From Falciphora oryzae (Eukaryota > Ascomycota > Sordariomycetes > Magnaporthales > Magnaporthaceae), in contig JNVV01000022.1 in assembly GCA_000733355.1 (NCBI GenBank), positions 1 through 64,000 of the forward strand: DNA of 64,000 bases. Reading direction: 5' to 3'. Made by a program: the position numbers and the translations under genes. This document shows positions 10,904 to 21,213 of this stretch, one piece after another (the first letter of the stretch is position 1; the number at the start of each line of letters is the position of its first letter). Under the pieces are notes generated by a model. It ran no database searches, was not told the DNA's origin, and worked only from the letters and a program-made list of their open reading frames with translations.

Positions 10904-12033
10904 GGCGGACGCCGCCGGAAAGGAGCGGAGGTCGGCGGCGGCACTTTCGGAGCCCTCGAGGATTGCGCGTGGAGATTTGGGTTTGATCTATGAGAAGCAA
11001 ATGTGGCCCATTTCCATAGGTGTAATCATTTCATTGGGCCGGTGGCAAGTTTCACGGGCAACGCTCGCCGGACAGGGACAACAAGGAGGGCAAAGAGGCG
11101 TTGTTCGAAACCATGCAATTTGCACAATGACATCTGAGCCTTCTGAACTGGACAGATGCGAGGGACCTGCGGCATGTGCCTCTTGCCGTCTGGCTGATGA
11201 GGCTGAGCTGCACCCAAAACCGATTGGCAGCATGCTGTCGCGCGGACCCGCAGGAGGCCCGGGCATGCTCCACTCAGAGACCAGCGCGGCGGGTGAGCAC
11301 TTTTTCCATGTCCCCCTACGTAATCACCATTGCAGGCCCAGCCGATTACGTGATCCGTTTGCCTGTGACAGTGGACTCTGGGACTCTGGGACTCTGGGAC
11401 CCCTCCACTCGCCCCCTTTCTTCTGTCCCGCAAAATGCAGCCCACATTGAGAGGAGGCAGCCAGGACTCGGCTCAAGTGGCGGCGGGGTGGGGGTTGGCT
11501 GATTGGGCGGTTCAATAGGCTGCGCGGCCTGGGATCTGACGCGGGCATGCGGCGGTCAGTTGCTCTCTGCACACAATGAATGTGCGTGCGGGCGCGAGCG
11601 TGTGTGAGGGTCACTGAGGGCGTCTGGCTGGGTGTGTGTTAGGTTGCAGGCAGCCACGCTGGAGGCCAGGGGGCGAGACGAGGCGTCTCGCCAGCCCAAG
11701 TGGAAAAGGTCTTAGGAGGGAGTTGGGTGGACCGAGGGGTCTGGTCCCGCCCATCCCTCCGATCCCAATAACAAGAGCGACTGTAACTGTGACTGTGGAC
11801 GCTCCTACCCATCCACCGACCATCCCTCCATTCCCTAACCTTGCCTCTGCCTGAGGGGACTGCCCGAACCTACACCTGCAATTCTCAAAGGCCCAACACA
11901 CCACGAGTCGAATTTGCCGATTCTCCACAACACGCCTCCCTCCCGTTTCCGCTGTCTCTCGAGCCTCAACTCAACAACACACAAACTTCCCCCCGCTACA
12001 TTCAACCGCCTCTGACCAGCGTCGTTGTCCATC
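10904..12033. promoter_or_regulatory. divergent promoter region between tlg2 and calmodulin
   Basis: Head-to-head gap of 1.1 kb with no exon seen. It contains a short direct repeat of GACTCTGG (three units, about 11374-11399). A pyrimidine-rich leader (about 11930-12030, CCTCCCTCC and CTCAACTC-like) directly precedes the calmodulin start, as is common at highly expressed fungal genes. Confidence 0.45.
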
Positions 12034-13164
<1,131 letters not shown>

Positions 13165-14851
13165 TGGCCGACAATTCCCAACGTACTTTTTTCATGGCAC
13201 GTCTTTATGGAGAAAAACGCTTCCTGGTTCTTCGTTTTCTTGATTGAGTGAATTCGGACGGTGCGACGACGGACGCAGACGTTCCATACCTGGGTTTTTC
13301 TTTCACTCGAGGATATTCGACGGGACTCTTTCCAACGGAGCGACCGCAGGGGAGGATAGCTATGTCATGGGAAACATGTCCTACTTTTGTTTCTTCAATT
13401 TCAACCCTTTTCTTCCTTTATTTCTTGCTGTTAAGATTTCTACGGGGCTTGTGAATTCCCTAGCACGTACCGGGGAACAGCTTCCTAGGGCCAGGTTTCG
13501 CAGCGCAACACGCTAGACGGCGCAGTTGTGGTAAACGGGATTGCCCTTTTCCGCGAAGAACATGAAGCCGATTCTATGATACCCTAGTCTGTGAGGAACG
13601 GGACTCTGGGGAGGCAAAGGAGAACAAACACTGGGATTGGATATTCTTGCTGCCCGACCACACCACCCCGAGATTCACATGATGGATAATAGAAGTTGGC
13701 ATTGATAGGCTGGAGCCTGATGGCGCCCGAGCACCTGTCACTTTAATGAAGGTGTTCGTCTTATTATCTAGGGGATTGAAATACGAGGACTAAGGCCGTC
13801 GCTTTAAGCTCGGCCGTAGATGGCTGCTGCAAGCTTCTTCGGATCTGGCCATCGGTCCAAGCTCATCGCTACCTACCTACCTCTTACAGTCCTTGGCCCT
13901 GCCTGGCTGGGTCAAAGTCAAACTTGCCAGCCCATAAAANNNNNNNNNNNNNNNNNNNNNNNNNNNNNNNNNNNNNNNNNNNNNNNNNNNNNNNNNNNNN
14001 NNNNNNNNNNNNNNNNNNNNNNNNNNNNNNNNNNNNNNNNNNNNNNNNNNNNNNNNNNNNNNNNNNNNNNNNNNNNNNNNNNNNNNNNNNNNNNNNNNNN
14101 NNNNNNNNNNNNNNNNNNNNNNNNNNNNNNNNNNNNNNNNNNNNNNNNNNNNNNNNNNNNNNNNNNNNNNNNNNNNNNNNNNNNNNNNNNNNGAACGGTT
14201 GCAGGCCCGAGGGTGGCTGTGCTCCCTAGCGCCCGCAACGGGGACCTGCCCTTGCCCGTCCATGCATTTCTTCTTCATGTCATGATGATCATACCCCGGC
14301 TTTTCAGCCCTATGGGCATTGGAGGGTGGCACAGTGGCCGCCGTCTGACAGGAGTCTAATTTTTTTTCCCTTGGGGCCACGAGAATGGGCTATGATGGTG
14401 ATGCTGTGGCAAGGGATGCTGTTCTCGCCTAGAATCCCGTGATGATTGAGGGCGAGACGAATGCCCCGCTCCACCACCCCTGAGTCCTCCAGCCAATTGA
14501 GCTGACCACACACGAGCCCCGCGAATTTGCCATAGCATCCATTGCCTGAAAGTCCGAGATTCTGGGAATATCTTGCATCGCTTTATTTGATCCTGCGTTG
14601 ATTTTTTATTGATCCCGTCTTGTTTTGCAATCGTCCCAAATTCACTGAGCCGGGACGGACCGGTCGCAATGTTGGACTCCGTAAGATGAATTGACAAATG
14701 GCACGTAAACTGATACCTGCAGCGGAAAACGCAAGGAGTTCGCCTTTTGGCAGACTTCAGCCGAATCCAACCCAACCGACTATTCCAACAAGCAAAACCA
14801 AACCCTAATATCCTCCCGACCCCCCGGGTGGCATAGGCTATACACACGGAC
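13165..14851. other. intergenic, interrupted by the assembly gap
   Basis: This is the 3' flank of calmodulin and the 5' flank of the GH47 gene. Apart from the N run, no exon is supported. Bases about 13420-13920 are A/T-richer than the genes. An unseen small gene could sit in or across the gap. Confidence 0.45.
13940..14192. other. assembly gap (run of N, 253 bases)
   Basis: Every base from 13940 to 14192 is N. The true length and content are unknown. Open frames spanning it are artefacts. Confidence 1.
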
Positions 14852-16708
14852 ATGCCTGTAGGCCCGCTCAGGCGATGGCGGCCTCTGCTGGTCGTCGTCG
14901 GCCTCTGGATCGTGGTCTGCTGGTTCTTCCTGCTCGGCGACGAGGACGGTAAAAGTCCCACCGCCCTCCAGCCGGCGGCACCACAGAGCGCCGCCGACTC
15001 GGCCCGCTGGTCTAAGCTGCCGGACCGGTACCCCGTGACGTCGCTCTACTCCCTGCCCCCGATCCCGACCCCGGTCCCGTCCGTCCCGCGCATCCAAAAG
15101 TCGCCGCCGCCGCAGGAGGACGGCGCGGCCAGGAAGCTGCGCCTGTCGCGGCTCGCCGCCGTCCGGGAGAGCTTCGAGCACAGCTGGGCCGGCTACAAGA
15201 AGCACGCGTGGCTGCACGACGAGGTCCTGCCCATCAGCGGCGGGCCGCACGACCCCTTCGGCGGCTGGGCCGCCACGCTGGTGGACTCGCTGGACTCGCT
15301 GTGGCTCATGGGCATGAAGGGCGACTTTGAGCGCGCCGTGGCCGCCGTGGCCGGGATCGACTTCTCCCGCCCCAACGCGCGCGAGGTCAACGTCTTCGAG
15401 ACCACCATCCGCTACCTGGGCGGGCTTTTGGGTGCCTTCGAGCTCAGCGGGAAGAAGCACCACCTGCTGCTGGAAAAGGCAACCGAGGTCGCCGAGCTGC
15501 TCATGTGCGCCTTCGACACGCCGAACCGCATGCCCGTCGCGCGCTGGGACTGGCGCGCCTACGTCGCGGGCAGGGCGCAGACGGCGCCGACGGCCGTGCT
15601 CGTGTCCGAGATGGGGTCGCTCAGCCTCGAGTTCACAAAGCTGTCGCAGCTGACGGGCGACGCGCGCTACTACGACGCCGTGCAGCGCATCGCCGACGCG
15701 TTCGAGCGCAGCCAGCAGGACACGCGGCTGCCGGGAATGTGGCCCGTCATGGTCAACGCGGCCAGCCTCAAGTTCGACCTCGACCGCACCTTTACGCTCG
15801 GCGGCATGTCCGACTCGCTGTACGAGTACTTTCCTAAGCAGTACCTGCTGCTGGGCGGCGTGCTGGACCAGCCGCGTCGCTTGTACGAGGGGTTCATAGG
15901 GGTTGCGGAGGAGCACCTGTTCCGCCGCGTGCTCAACGAGCGCAACGAGAAGCTTGTGGTGTCGGGCGACGCCTACGTTTCGGGCGGTTTTGGTGGCTCC
16001 CGCCAGCAGCGCGAGGTTACGCACAATCCCCGCGGCCAGCATTTAACGTGCTTCGCCGGCGGCATGGTCGGGATCGCGTCGCGGATATTTTCCTCGCGCA
16101 GCGCGGATCTCGAGACGGCGCTGGCGCTGACCGAGGCCTGCGTCTGGACGTACCGCTCCACCGCGTCGGGTATCGGGCCCGAGGTCTTTTCGTTCCTGCC
16201 CTGCGGCGGCGGAGTGAAAGGCAACAGCAACGACGACGACGCCGCCGCCGCCTGCGCCTGGTCCGTGGATAAGTGGCACGCGGCCGTCGCGGAGCGGCTG
16301 TCGATCAAGAAGGACGACCCGGGACTGGAGGAGATGGTCTCCCAGCACATACGCAAGAAGCGGCTCGCGCCCGGCATGACCGACATCGACGACCGCAAGT
16401 ACATCCTGCGGCCCGAGGCCGTCGAGTCCGTGTTCGTCATGTACCGCCTCACGGGGGACCCGGCCTGGATGGACAAGGCATGGGACATGTTCACTGCCAT
16501 CGAGAAGCACACGCGCACGGCTATCGCCGCGGCGAGCCTGGACGACGTCACGCGTGGGGATCCGCACAAGACGGACAGCATGGAGTCCTTTTGGCTGGCC
16601 GAGACGCTGAAGTACTTTTTCCTCGTGTTTTCCGAGTTTGATGTCCTTAGCCTCGACGAGTGGGTGCTCAACACGGAGGCGCATCCGCTGAGAAGGCCGG
16701 ATGTCTAG
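14852..16708 (+). CDS. class I alpha-1,2-mannosidase (GH47)
   Basis: Intronless gene, 618 residues. Glycoside hydrolase family 47 enzymes trim alpha-1,2-mannose from N-glycans in the ER/Golgi. The architecture fits a type II membrane protein: a short basic N-tail (MPVGPLRRWR), one signal anchor (PLLVVVGLWIVVCWFFLLG), a Pro/Ser stem to about residue 95, then the (alpha/alpha)7 domain. Family signatures are seen: SFEHSWAGYKKHAW, VDSLDSLWLMGMKGDF, NVFETTIRYLGGLLGAFELS, LPGMWPVMVN, LRPEAVESVFVMYRLTG and the near-terminal TDSMESFWLAETLKYFFLVF, closing with NTEAHPLRR. The VFETTIR, RPE and SMESF motifs carry conserved acidic residues of the calcium/active site. A short low-complexity insert, NSNDDDAAAAC, follows FLPCGGG. 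Fungi often have several GH47 paralogues, so ER Mns1 versus Golgi type is not settled. Confidence 0.93.
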   Translation: MPVGPLRRWRPLLVVVGLWIVVCWFFLLGDEDGKSPTALQPAAPQSAADSARWSKLPDRYPVTSLYSLPPIPTPVPSVPRIQKSPPPQEDGAARKLRLSRLAAVRESFEHSWAGYKKHAWLHDEVLPISGGPHDPFGGWAATLVDSLDSLWLMGMKGDFERAVAAVAGIDFSRPNAREVNVFETTIRYLGGLLGAFELSGKKHHLLLEKATEVAELLMCAFDTPNRMPVARWDWRAYVAGRAQTAPTAVLVSEMGSLSLEFTKLSQLTGDARYYDAVQRIADAFERSQQDTRLPGMWPVMVNAASLKFDLDRTFTLGGMSDSLYEYFPKQYLLLGGVLDQPRRLYEGFIGVAEEHLFRRVLNERNEKLVVSGDAYVSGGFGGSRQQREVTHNPRGQHLTCFAGGMVGIASRIFSSRSADLETALALTEACVWTYRSTASGIGPEVFSFLPCGGGVKGNSNDDDAAAACAWSVDKWHAAVAERLSIKKDDPGLEEMVSQHIRKKRLAPGMTDIDDRKYILRPEAVESVFVMYRLTGDPAWMDKAWDMFTAIEKHTRTAIAAASLDDVTRGDPHKTDSMESFWLAETLKYFFLVFSEFDVLSLDEWVLNTEAHPLRRPDV

Positions 16709-17085
16709 GAGTGTTGGTTTTAAAAGTCCGTCATGGCTATAGTAATATATTCCCCTTGGAACTTGTGTCCGGGTCTCCGCCTCTTTTTATCATCGCTCTC
16801 GTTCTTTTTTCCAGATCCGGTTCGTTTCTCCCTTTTCCCTACCCTTCCGCACTGCCATTCCTTTTTCCTTGTCAGAATCAATATAACTATCGGGCTCAAA
16901 GCCCTTTATCGCTTGACCTAGGTACTCGGAGAATTTCAAACTGAAAGCCTTTAAGCTCGCCATGGTACCTTCACGCTAATAGGCAGGCGTCTTTGCAAGA
17001 GACAAATGTGATTTATTGAGTCTCTTTGCGGCAATGCCGCCCAGACCACACCACACCGCCACGCACCACCCAGCATCGGGAGGAG
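16709..17085. other. intergenic between convergent 3' ends
   Basis: 3' flank of the GH47 gene and of the orphan multi-exon gene. It has a T-rich pyrimidine tract around 16790-16870. No gene is seen. Confidence 0.45.
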
Positions 17086-17369
17086 TTACTCCTCCTCCCG
17101 ACCCACACGGGCAGCCTCAATGGCCTTGCGGCCAATCTCCTTCTTCTTCTTGGCCTCCTCGGCCTTCTCCTTCTCAATCTCGGCCTATTCTGCCTCGTTA
17201 ATATCAGAATGTTCCCAGTTCCCATCTGCAACAATCAACTCACCGCAATGGCCGCCGCCGCCACCATGGCGTCCTAAAATGTACAGTTAGCAGGTGGTAA
17301 AAGTCCAATACAAATATGGGCAAATCCTACCTCGCGCGTGATGCCGCGCGCCTCCTCGCTAGCACGGAC
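17086..17369 (-). CDS. 3' part of an orphan multi-exon gene (Glu/Lys/Ala-rich C-terminus)
   Basis: Three phase-0 exons with consensus introns: 17369-17331 (39 nt, VRASEEARGITRE), 17273-17244 (30 nt, DAMVAAAAIA) and 17184-17086 (99 nt including TAA). The last gives AEIEKEKAEEAKKKKEIGRK, then AIEAARVGREEE and the stop. Introns are GTAGGA..TGCTAAC..TTTTAG and GTGAGT..TATTAAC..AATAG. Every junction is between codons, so each exon is symmetric. The 5' part is not resolved; a further 21-nt candidate exon (PRLSSLP) lies at 17777-17757 on the same strand. The helical, highly charged tail suggests a coiled-coil or intrinsically helical protein, but no family is recognised. The last two exons resemble those of the microexon array at 22.8-23.0 kb on the other strand. 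Confidence 0.55.
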
Positions 17370-18315
17370 CTATACTTTTGGTAGTATTCTTAGGAAAATG
17401 TCAGCCAATGCTTGTAAATAAAGTTGGTCAAGGTGCTGGAATAATACATAATTACTTTTTGTCGGCTTGCGGCATTTTCCAACTTTGATGTAACAGGCGG
17501 AAAAGGCGGCAGCGGCGGCGACGCAGCGGGAGGCGTCGCCCTCGCAGCGCGAGGGGCCGCGCGTTCGCTGTGTAAGTCCATATTCCTTTTCATGTTTGAA
17601 AAAGAAATCGTGTAAAAGTGCGGTGTAAACTAATGACGCGTATGCTTGCAACTTAGCTTGAAGCTGGACGGTTGAAAGTTTGAGCATTGCCCCCGAGAAT
17701 ATCTCGAAGGCCGACTTTTGGAAGAATCCCCTCCCTTTGCGACAGGTGTAGCTCACTGGAAGGGAACTGAGTCGGGGCTGAATGTAAGGTGCTAGCAGAG
17801 TGACCCTCAGTAGCTGGACTAGCAGGTTGAGTCAACCTTTGGTGCATAGCACGGAGGCGCTTTGGCGAAGGAGGTCAGATTCTTTGGTGGACAGCACAGA
17901 GATGTGATCAACGCGGTTGTGCTTTTGCAGGTTAATGACTACATTTTGCCAAGCCTCCCGTTAGATACTACGAGATCCTGTTTGCCTTCCATGCTTTAAA
18001 CAAAGTGATAAAAGGGGGGGGAAAAAGGAAAAGGTAACATGAAAAAGGGAAGGGAGAAGGGGAGGGAGAAGGGGAGGGAGAAGGGAAGGGAGAAGGGAAG
18101 GGAGAAGGGAAGGGAGAAGGGAAGGGAGAAGGGAAGGGAGAAGGGAAGGGAAAAGGGATAAGGGATATCAGACCGGGAATTAGTTAAGGTATCTAGATAG
18201 GTATGCCGTATAATCCACAATCACGAAGCCATTGGGTGACTGGAAGACGCCGAATCATCCATTCATCAAGGATAGGTACCCGAACCCCTTAGATTTGAAC
18301 GACTTCGGTACCCAG
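17370..18315. other. A/T-rich region upstream of the orphan gene, with exon-like pieces
   Basis: No complete gene is resolved. On the - strand 17777-17757 is a 21-nt exon-like block between CATTCAG and GTGAGC. On the + strand 17497-17571 is a 75-nt Ala/Glu/Arg block between TAACAG and GTAAGT. A GA-rich minisatellite occupies about 18018-18160. Confidence 0.4.
18018..18160. repeat. G/A-rich minisatellite
   Basis: About 140 bases of tandem 10-12 bp units of the form GGGAAGGGAGAA and GGGGAGGGAGAA on the + strand, with strand-asymmetric purine content. Several AAGGGAAGGGAG units in the middle are identical. The tract could form a triplex or G-rich structure. The ORF across it on the other strand is a repeat of SLPFSLPF and is not a gene. 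Confidence 0.9.
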
Positions 18316-19002
18316 TCAGCGCCCATCGTAAATACCCATACACTGACCCTCAGGATGCCTGGGCCGAGGGATAACCTGCTCCAAGTTCCGAACGTAAAGG
18401 TCGCTCCACAAGTCTAGGGTGCTCCTGGTCGTCATCTGCATCCAGCCGAAGAAGTATTGCCCAAGGAACCAGTTCGGGTTGCGGGACATGTAGTCCTGGG
18501 CTTGAAATCGGCCTGCCTGGAGGCACTTGACCCAGGAATTCCCACCCCCGATGTCCTCTAGGACCTGCGCGTCGGCGACCAGGAAGTGCCGTCGCTTGCA
18601 CGTGTGACCGTGCATCACCGGCGGCTCGCCGTCTGTCCCCGGCGACCCTTTTCTGTAAAGCTCGCGCAGGCTGTCGACGCTCGCGTCCCCGAGCCGGGCC
18701 TTGTCCTCCCGGGCGCCGGGGCGGATCAGCGCCCGCAGCCTGTCCGCGATGATGTCGATCTCGGCGGTGGTCGGGGCGTCTTGGCACTCAAAGGTTTCCA
18801 CCCTGATGCTCTGCTCGGCCTCGGCGCGGATATTGTCTAAGAGGACTCGCCAGTGCTGGTCCGACTGCTCGCCGTCGTAGGCGGCCCTGTAGATGGTGAA
18901 GCCCCAGTTGTTCCAGAACTCGCCCCGTTCTCTGGCGCCTGGAGGAAGATCGCTATCGGGAGGGTGGAAGAGGCTTTTTAGGAGACCTGGCAAGATTGAC
19001 AT
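18316..19002 (-). CDS. hypothetical fungal protein
   Basis: Single exon, 228 residues from MSILPGLLKSLFHPP to IYDGR. I recognise no named domain. The protein is soluble-looking, with aromatic and charged blocks: FWNNWGFTIYRAAYDGEQSD, HWRVLLDNIRAEAEQSI and NPNWFLGQYFFGWMQMTTRS. This pattern (a short 'gets an x-Y-R-T/A-Y event' start, a variable middle and an F-x-x-W-M repeat) is seen in lineage-specific orphan proteins of plant-associated ascomycetes. That is an impression, not a match. Codon use is G/C-ending, unlike the A/T-rich flanks, which supports a real gene. It lies next to the 2EXR gene on the same strand, in the accessory-looking part of the window. Confidence 0.65.
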   Translation of the reverse strand: MSILPGLLKSLFHPPDSDLPPGARERGEFWNNWGFTIYRAAYDGEQSDQHWRVLLDNIRAEAEQSIRVETFECQDAPTTAEIDIIADRLRALIRPGAREDKARLGDASVDSLRELYRKGSPGTDGEPPVMHGHTCKRRHFLVADAQVLEDIGGGNSWVKCLQAGRFQAQDYMSRNPNWFLGQYFFGWMQMTTRSTLDLWSDLYVRNLEQVIPRPRHPEGQCMGIYDGR

Positions 19003-19278
19003 AGCTGTGGCTGCGAGGGATGCCGTTTATGTGGCGCGAGGATGGAAGACCGGATGCTGTTGGTTCTGGCTTGATACTTGTTTAGCCAAGAAATTTATGG
19101 CACCAACAGCGGTTGCTGCCTATTGACTTGCCAGGGTCCATGTCATCAACATATTACATAGGGCAACACCAAGTATCGTCCCTCCAGGCAGCTCGCACTC
19201 GGTGACGATGGCCGCAATGTAGGGTCAGTGAGTACCTATGTAACTAGAAGGTACGGTACGATAAAATGCTGGGAAACC

Positions 19279-20241
19279 CTACTCTTTCACCTGCTGGATG
19301 GCATGAACCAGGCGCAGTTCAAAGCCCCGGGGAGAATGGATGCTAAGTCGAAACTCAGGATCAAGGTCCAGCTTCTCGGCGACGCTGCGGACCATGTCAT
19401 ACAGCTTCCCTTCCTCCCCCCTTCCACGTTCGGGATAGGAGAAAACGCCGCGGCCGTCGTCCCATGTAAAGGAGCGAGGCCCGTAGAATGCGTGATTCTT
19501 CAGCTCCCAGGTCCCCGATTCGACGCTGGACGGCTGCGGATCCAGAACCACGTACACAATGTCCACGAACGAATGAGCGGGGTCAATTTCGACAACGACC
19601 GTCTTGCCCTCGTCCCTGAATAGATCGTGGGGCATGGCGATGGCTTTGAGCTGGGAAACGATGTGATAGCTCCTATCCTGCCCATCCCCCTCGGCGGGGT
19701 CGTACCAGGGTTCCCAGGCCGCGTGAACGGCGTTGATCATGACATCTATCGTGGGGATGTAGAGTGCGTCGAGGCGCTGGTCGGCGGGACGCATCAAGGC
19801 CAAGGGCTGGAGTGCCCCGTCGGGATCATTGCCCGCCAGGGGCCGAGGCTCGAGCCTGAAGCCCTCTCTGCCGCGCGCCCATGCGACGACGATACGGCGA
19901 GCCTCGAGGCAGGCATTCAGGAGGGATGTTTCGACAGGAACGTCCTTGCAGAGGCGCGTGGTGAACTCGGTGGTCCAATTCGCTTCCGGGTCCGGACGGT
20001 AGTAGTACTCGTCGAACGGCGAGATTGTGCCGCGAACCCAGGAATGCTCGATGTGGGGGAACAGCGACGGAGTGAAGGCTTCGGGTAACGCCATGCGCCA
20101 AATCTGTTCACGAAGCTCGCATGGTAGCCTGGGGAAAGGGTGAAAGACGGTGTTGGCAGTAGACGCGGATTCCATGGTTGATTTACGATTCGGTTCCGAT
20201 TGTTTGGTGGTTGGTGTTGTTTGGCCGCGACCGTTAGTCAT
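19279..20241 (-). CDS. 2EXR domain-containing protein
   Basis: Single exon, 320 residues. The first 22 residues are polar and unconserved in look, so translation could instead start at the second Met (MESASTANTV, about 20175). The segment FHPFPRLPCELREQIWRMAL is the 2EXR motif (F..LP.ELR..IW..AL) found in a large, expanded family of ascomycete proteins of unknown function. Later features typical of that family are LLNACLEARRIV and the stretch ALYIPTIDVMIN. No transmembrane segment or catalytic motif is visible. These proteins have F-box-like N-terminal sequence, but a ubiquitin-ligase role is not shown. The family is often found in variable genome regions. Confidence 0.8.
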   Translation of the reverse strand: MTNGRGQTTPTTKQSEPNRKSTMESASTANTVFHPFPRLPCELREQIWRMALPEAFTPSLFPHIEHSWVRGTISPFDEYYYRPDPEANWTTEFTTRLCKDVPVETSLLNACLEARRIVVAWARGREGFRLEPRPLAGNDPDGALQPLALMRPADQRLDALYIPTIDVMINAVHAAWEPWYDPAEGDGQDRSYHIVSQLKAIAMPHDLFRDEGKTVVVEIDPAHSFVDIVYVVLDPQPSSVESGTWELKNHAFYGPRSFTWDDGRGVFSYPERGRGEEGKLYDMVRSVAEKLDLDPEFRLSIHSPRGFELRLVHAIQQVKE

Positions 20242-21213
20242 TTATGCACCACCCATTAGATAGTCGAGCGAGGATCGAAAACCAGCCACCCGTCCATTGG
20301 CCACTTCAGCCGGGTGTAACATGGAGATGGATTTACAACCGGTAGCCACTTGAACAAGATGTTAAGGGGAAGTCGAAAGAGAAAAGAAAAATGTTTGGGG
20401 AAATACAGGGAATAAAATTTCGAGAGTAAATCCAAAGAGGTGATGATGTGAGCTAGGGCGGACAGCCCCGAGGAAGGTGATGAGAATATCCAGGTAGTTG
20501 CATACTACCTAGGTACGCTGTTGGTATCGCCGTCATCGCCGTGGAGATCTCGTTCACTGCCCTAGGCATCATTGAATGTTGGAAGGACTGATAGCATCCG
20601 CAGGACATAACCGTGCCGTGATTCGAAGTGCGGTCGCGACTGGAGTAACAGGTACCTACCTCAACTGTTGCGAATGTGTGAAAACAGTTGGCTGTGGCCT
20701 AGGCTAGGGGGGAAAAAGAGGAAAAAGAAGGTGAGCACCTAGGCATTTGTGGTGTCGCAGCTTGCTAGGAGATGAACCGTCATCGTGCAAAATACTAAAA
20801 GAAGAGCACAGGTGATGGGGAGTGAATAGGGGCTTCTTTGGCTGACTACAGCCTCTGCCACTAGGCGCCTGGATCGAGTCCACCCCAAAGCATCCAGCCT
20901 TGGGACTGGTTGCAGGTGTTTGTAGGTACGTCGAGCCCCTATGTGGGGAGGTGCGTTGGAAGCAAGCGGGCAGCGCAGGCAACGGCGCGTCCCGTCTGAC
21001 TATGTCCAGGCGGCCGTGATGATTTGATTTTCTCTTTTTCCCTTCTTTTTTTGCTCGGCACCACCAAGACCATCCCCGCACGTATGCCCGTGCCCCTTGC
21101 TCGCCACCCCCAGCGGGCTGCCTTTGGCCCCTTTTCATATGTCTCCTATGCCAAGTGAACAAGTTTGCTTTGTGCTGGTTGAATTTAGCTGATAGGACGA
21201 CTATTCAACCTAG
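20242..21213. other. intergenic, A/T-richer, no gene resolved
   Basis: 5' flank of the 2EXR gene and upstream part of the microexon region. Several pieces carry an acceptor-like CTGAC..CAG (for example near 21000-21010) without a matching donor. They may be decayed exons, but none is supported on its own. Confidence 0.35.

Noticed and set aside
13820..14380. ORFs crossing the N run
   Set aside because: They are open only because N codons are not stops.
17996..18220. ORF of repeated SLPF units
   Set aside because: It is the translation of the purine minisatellite; a tandem-repeat artefact.
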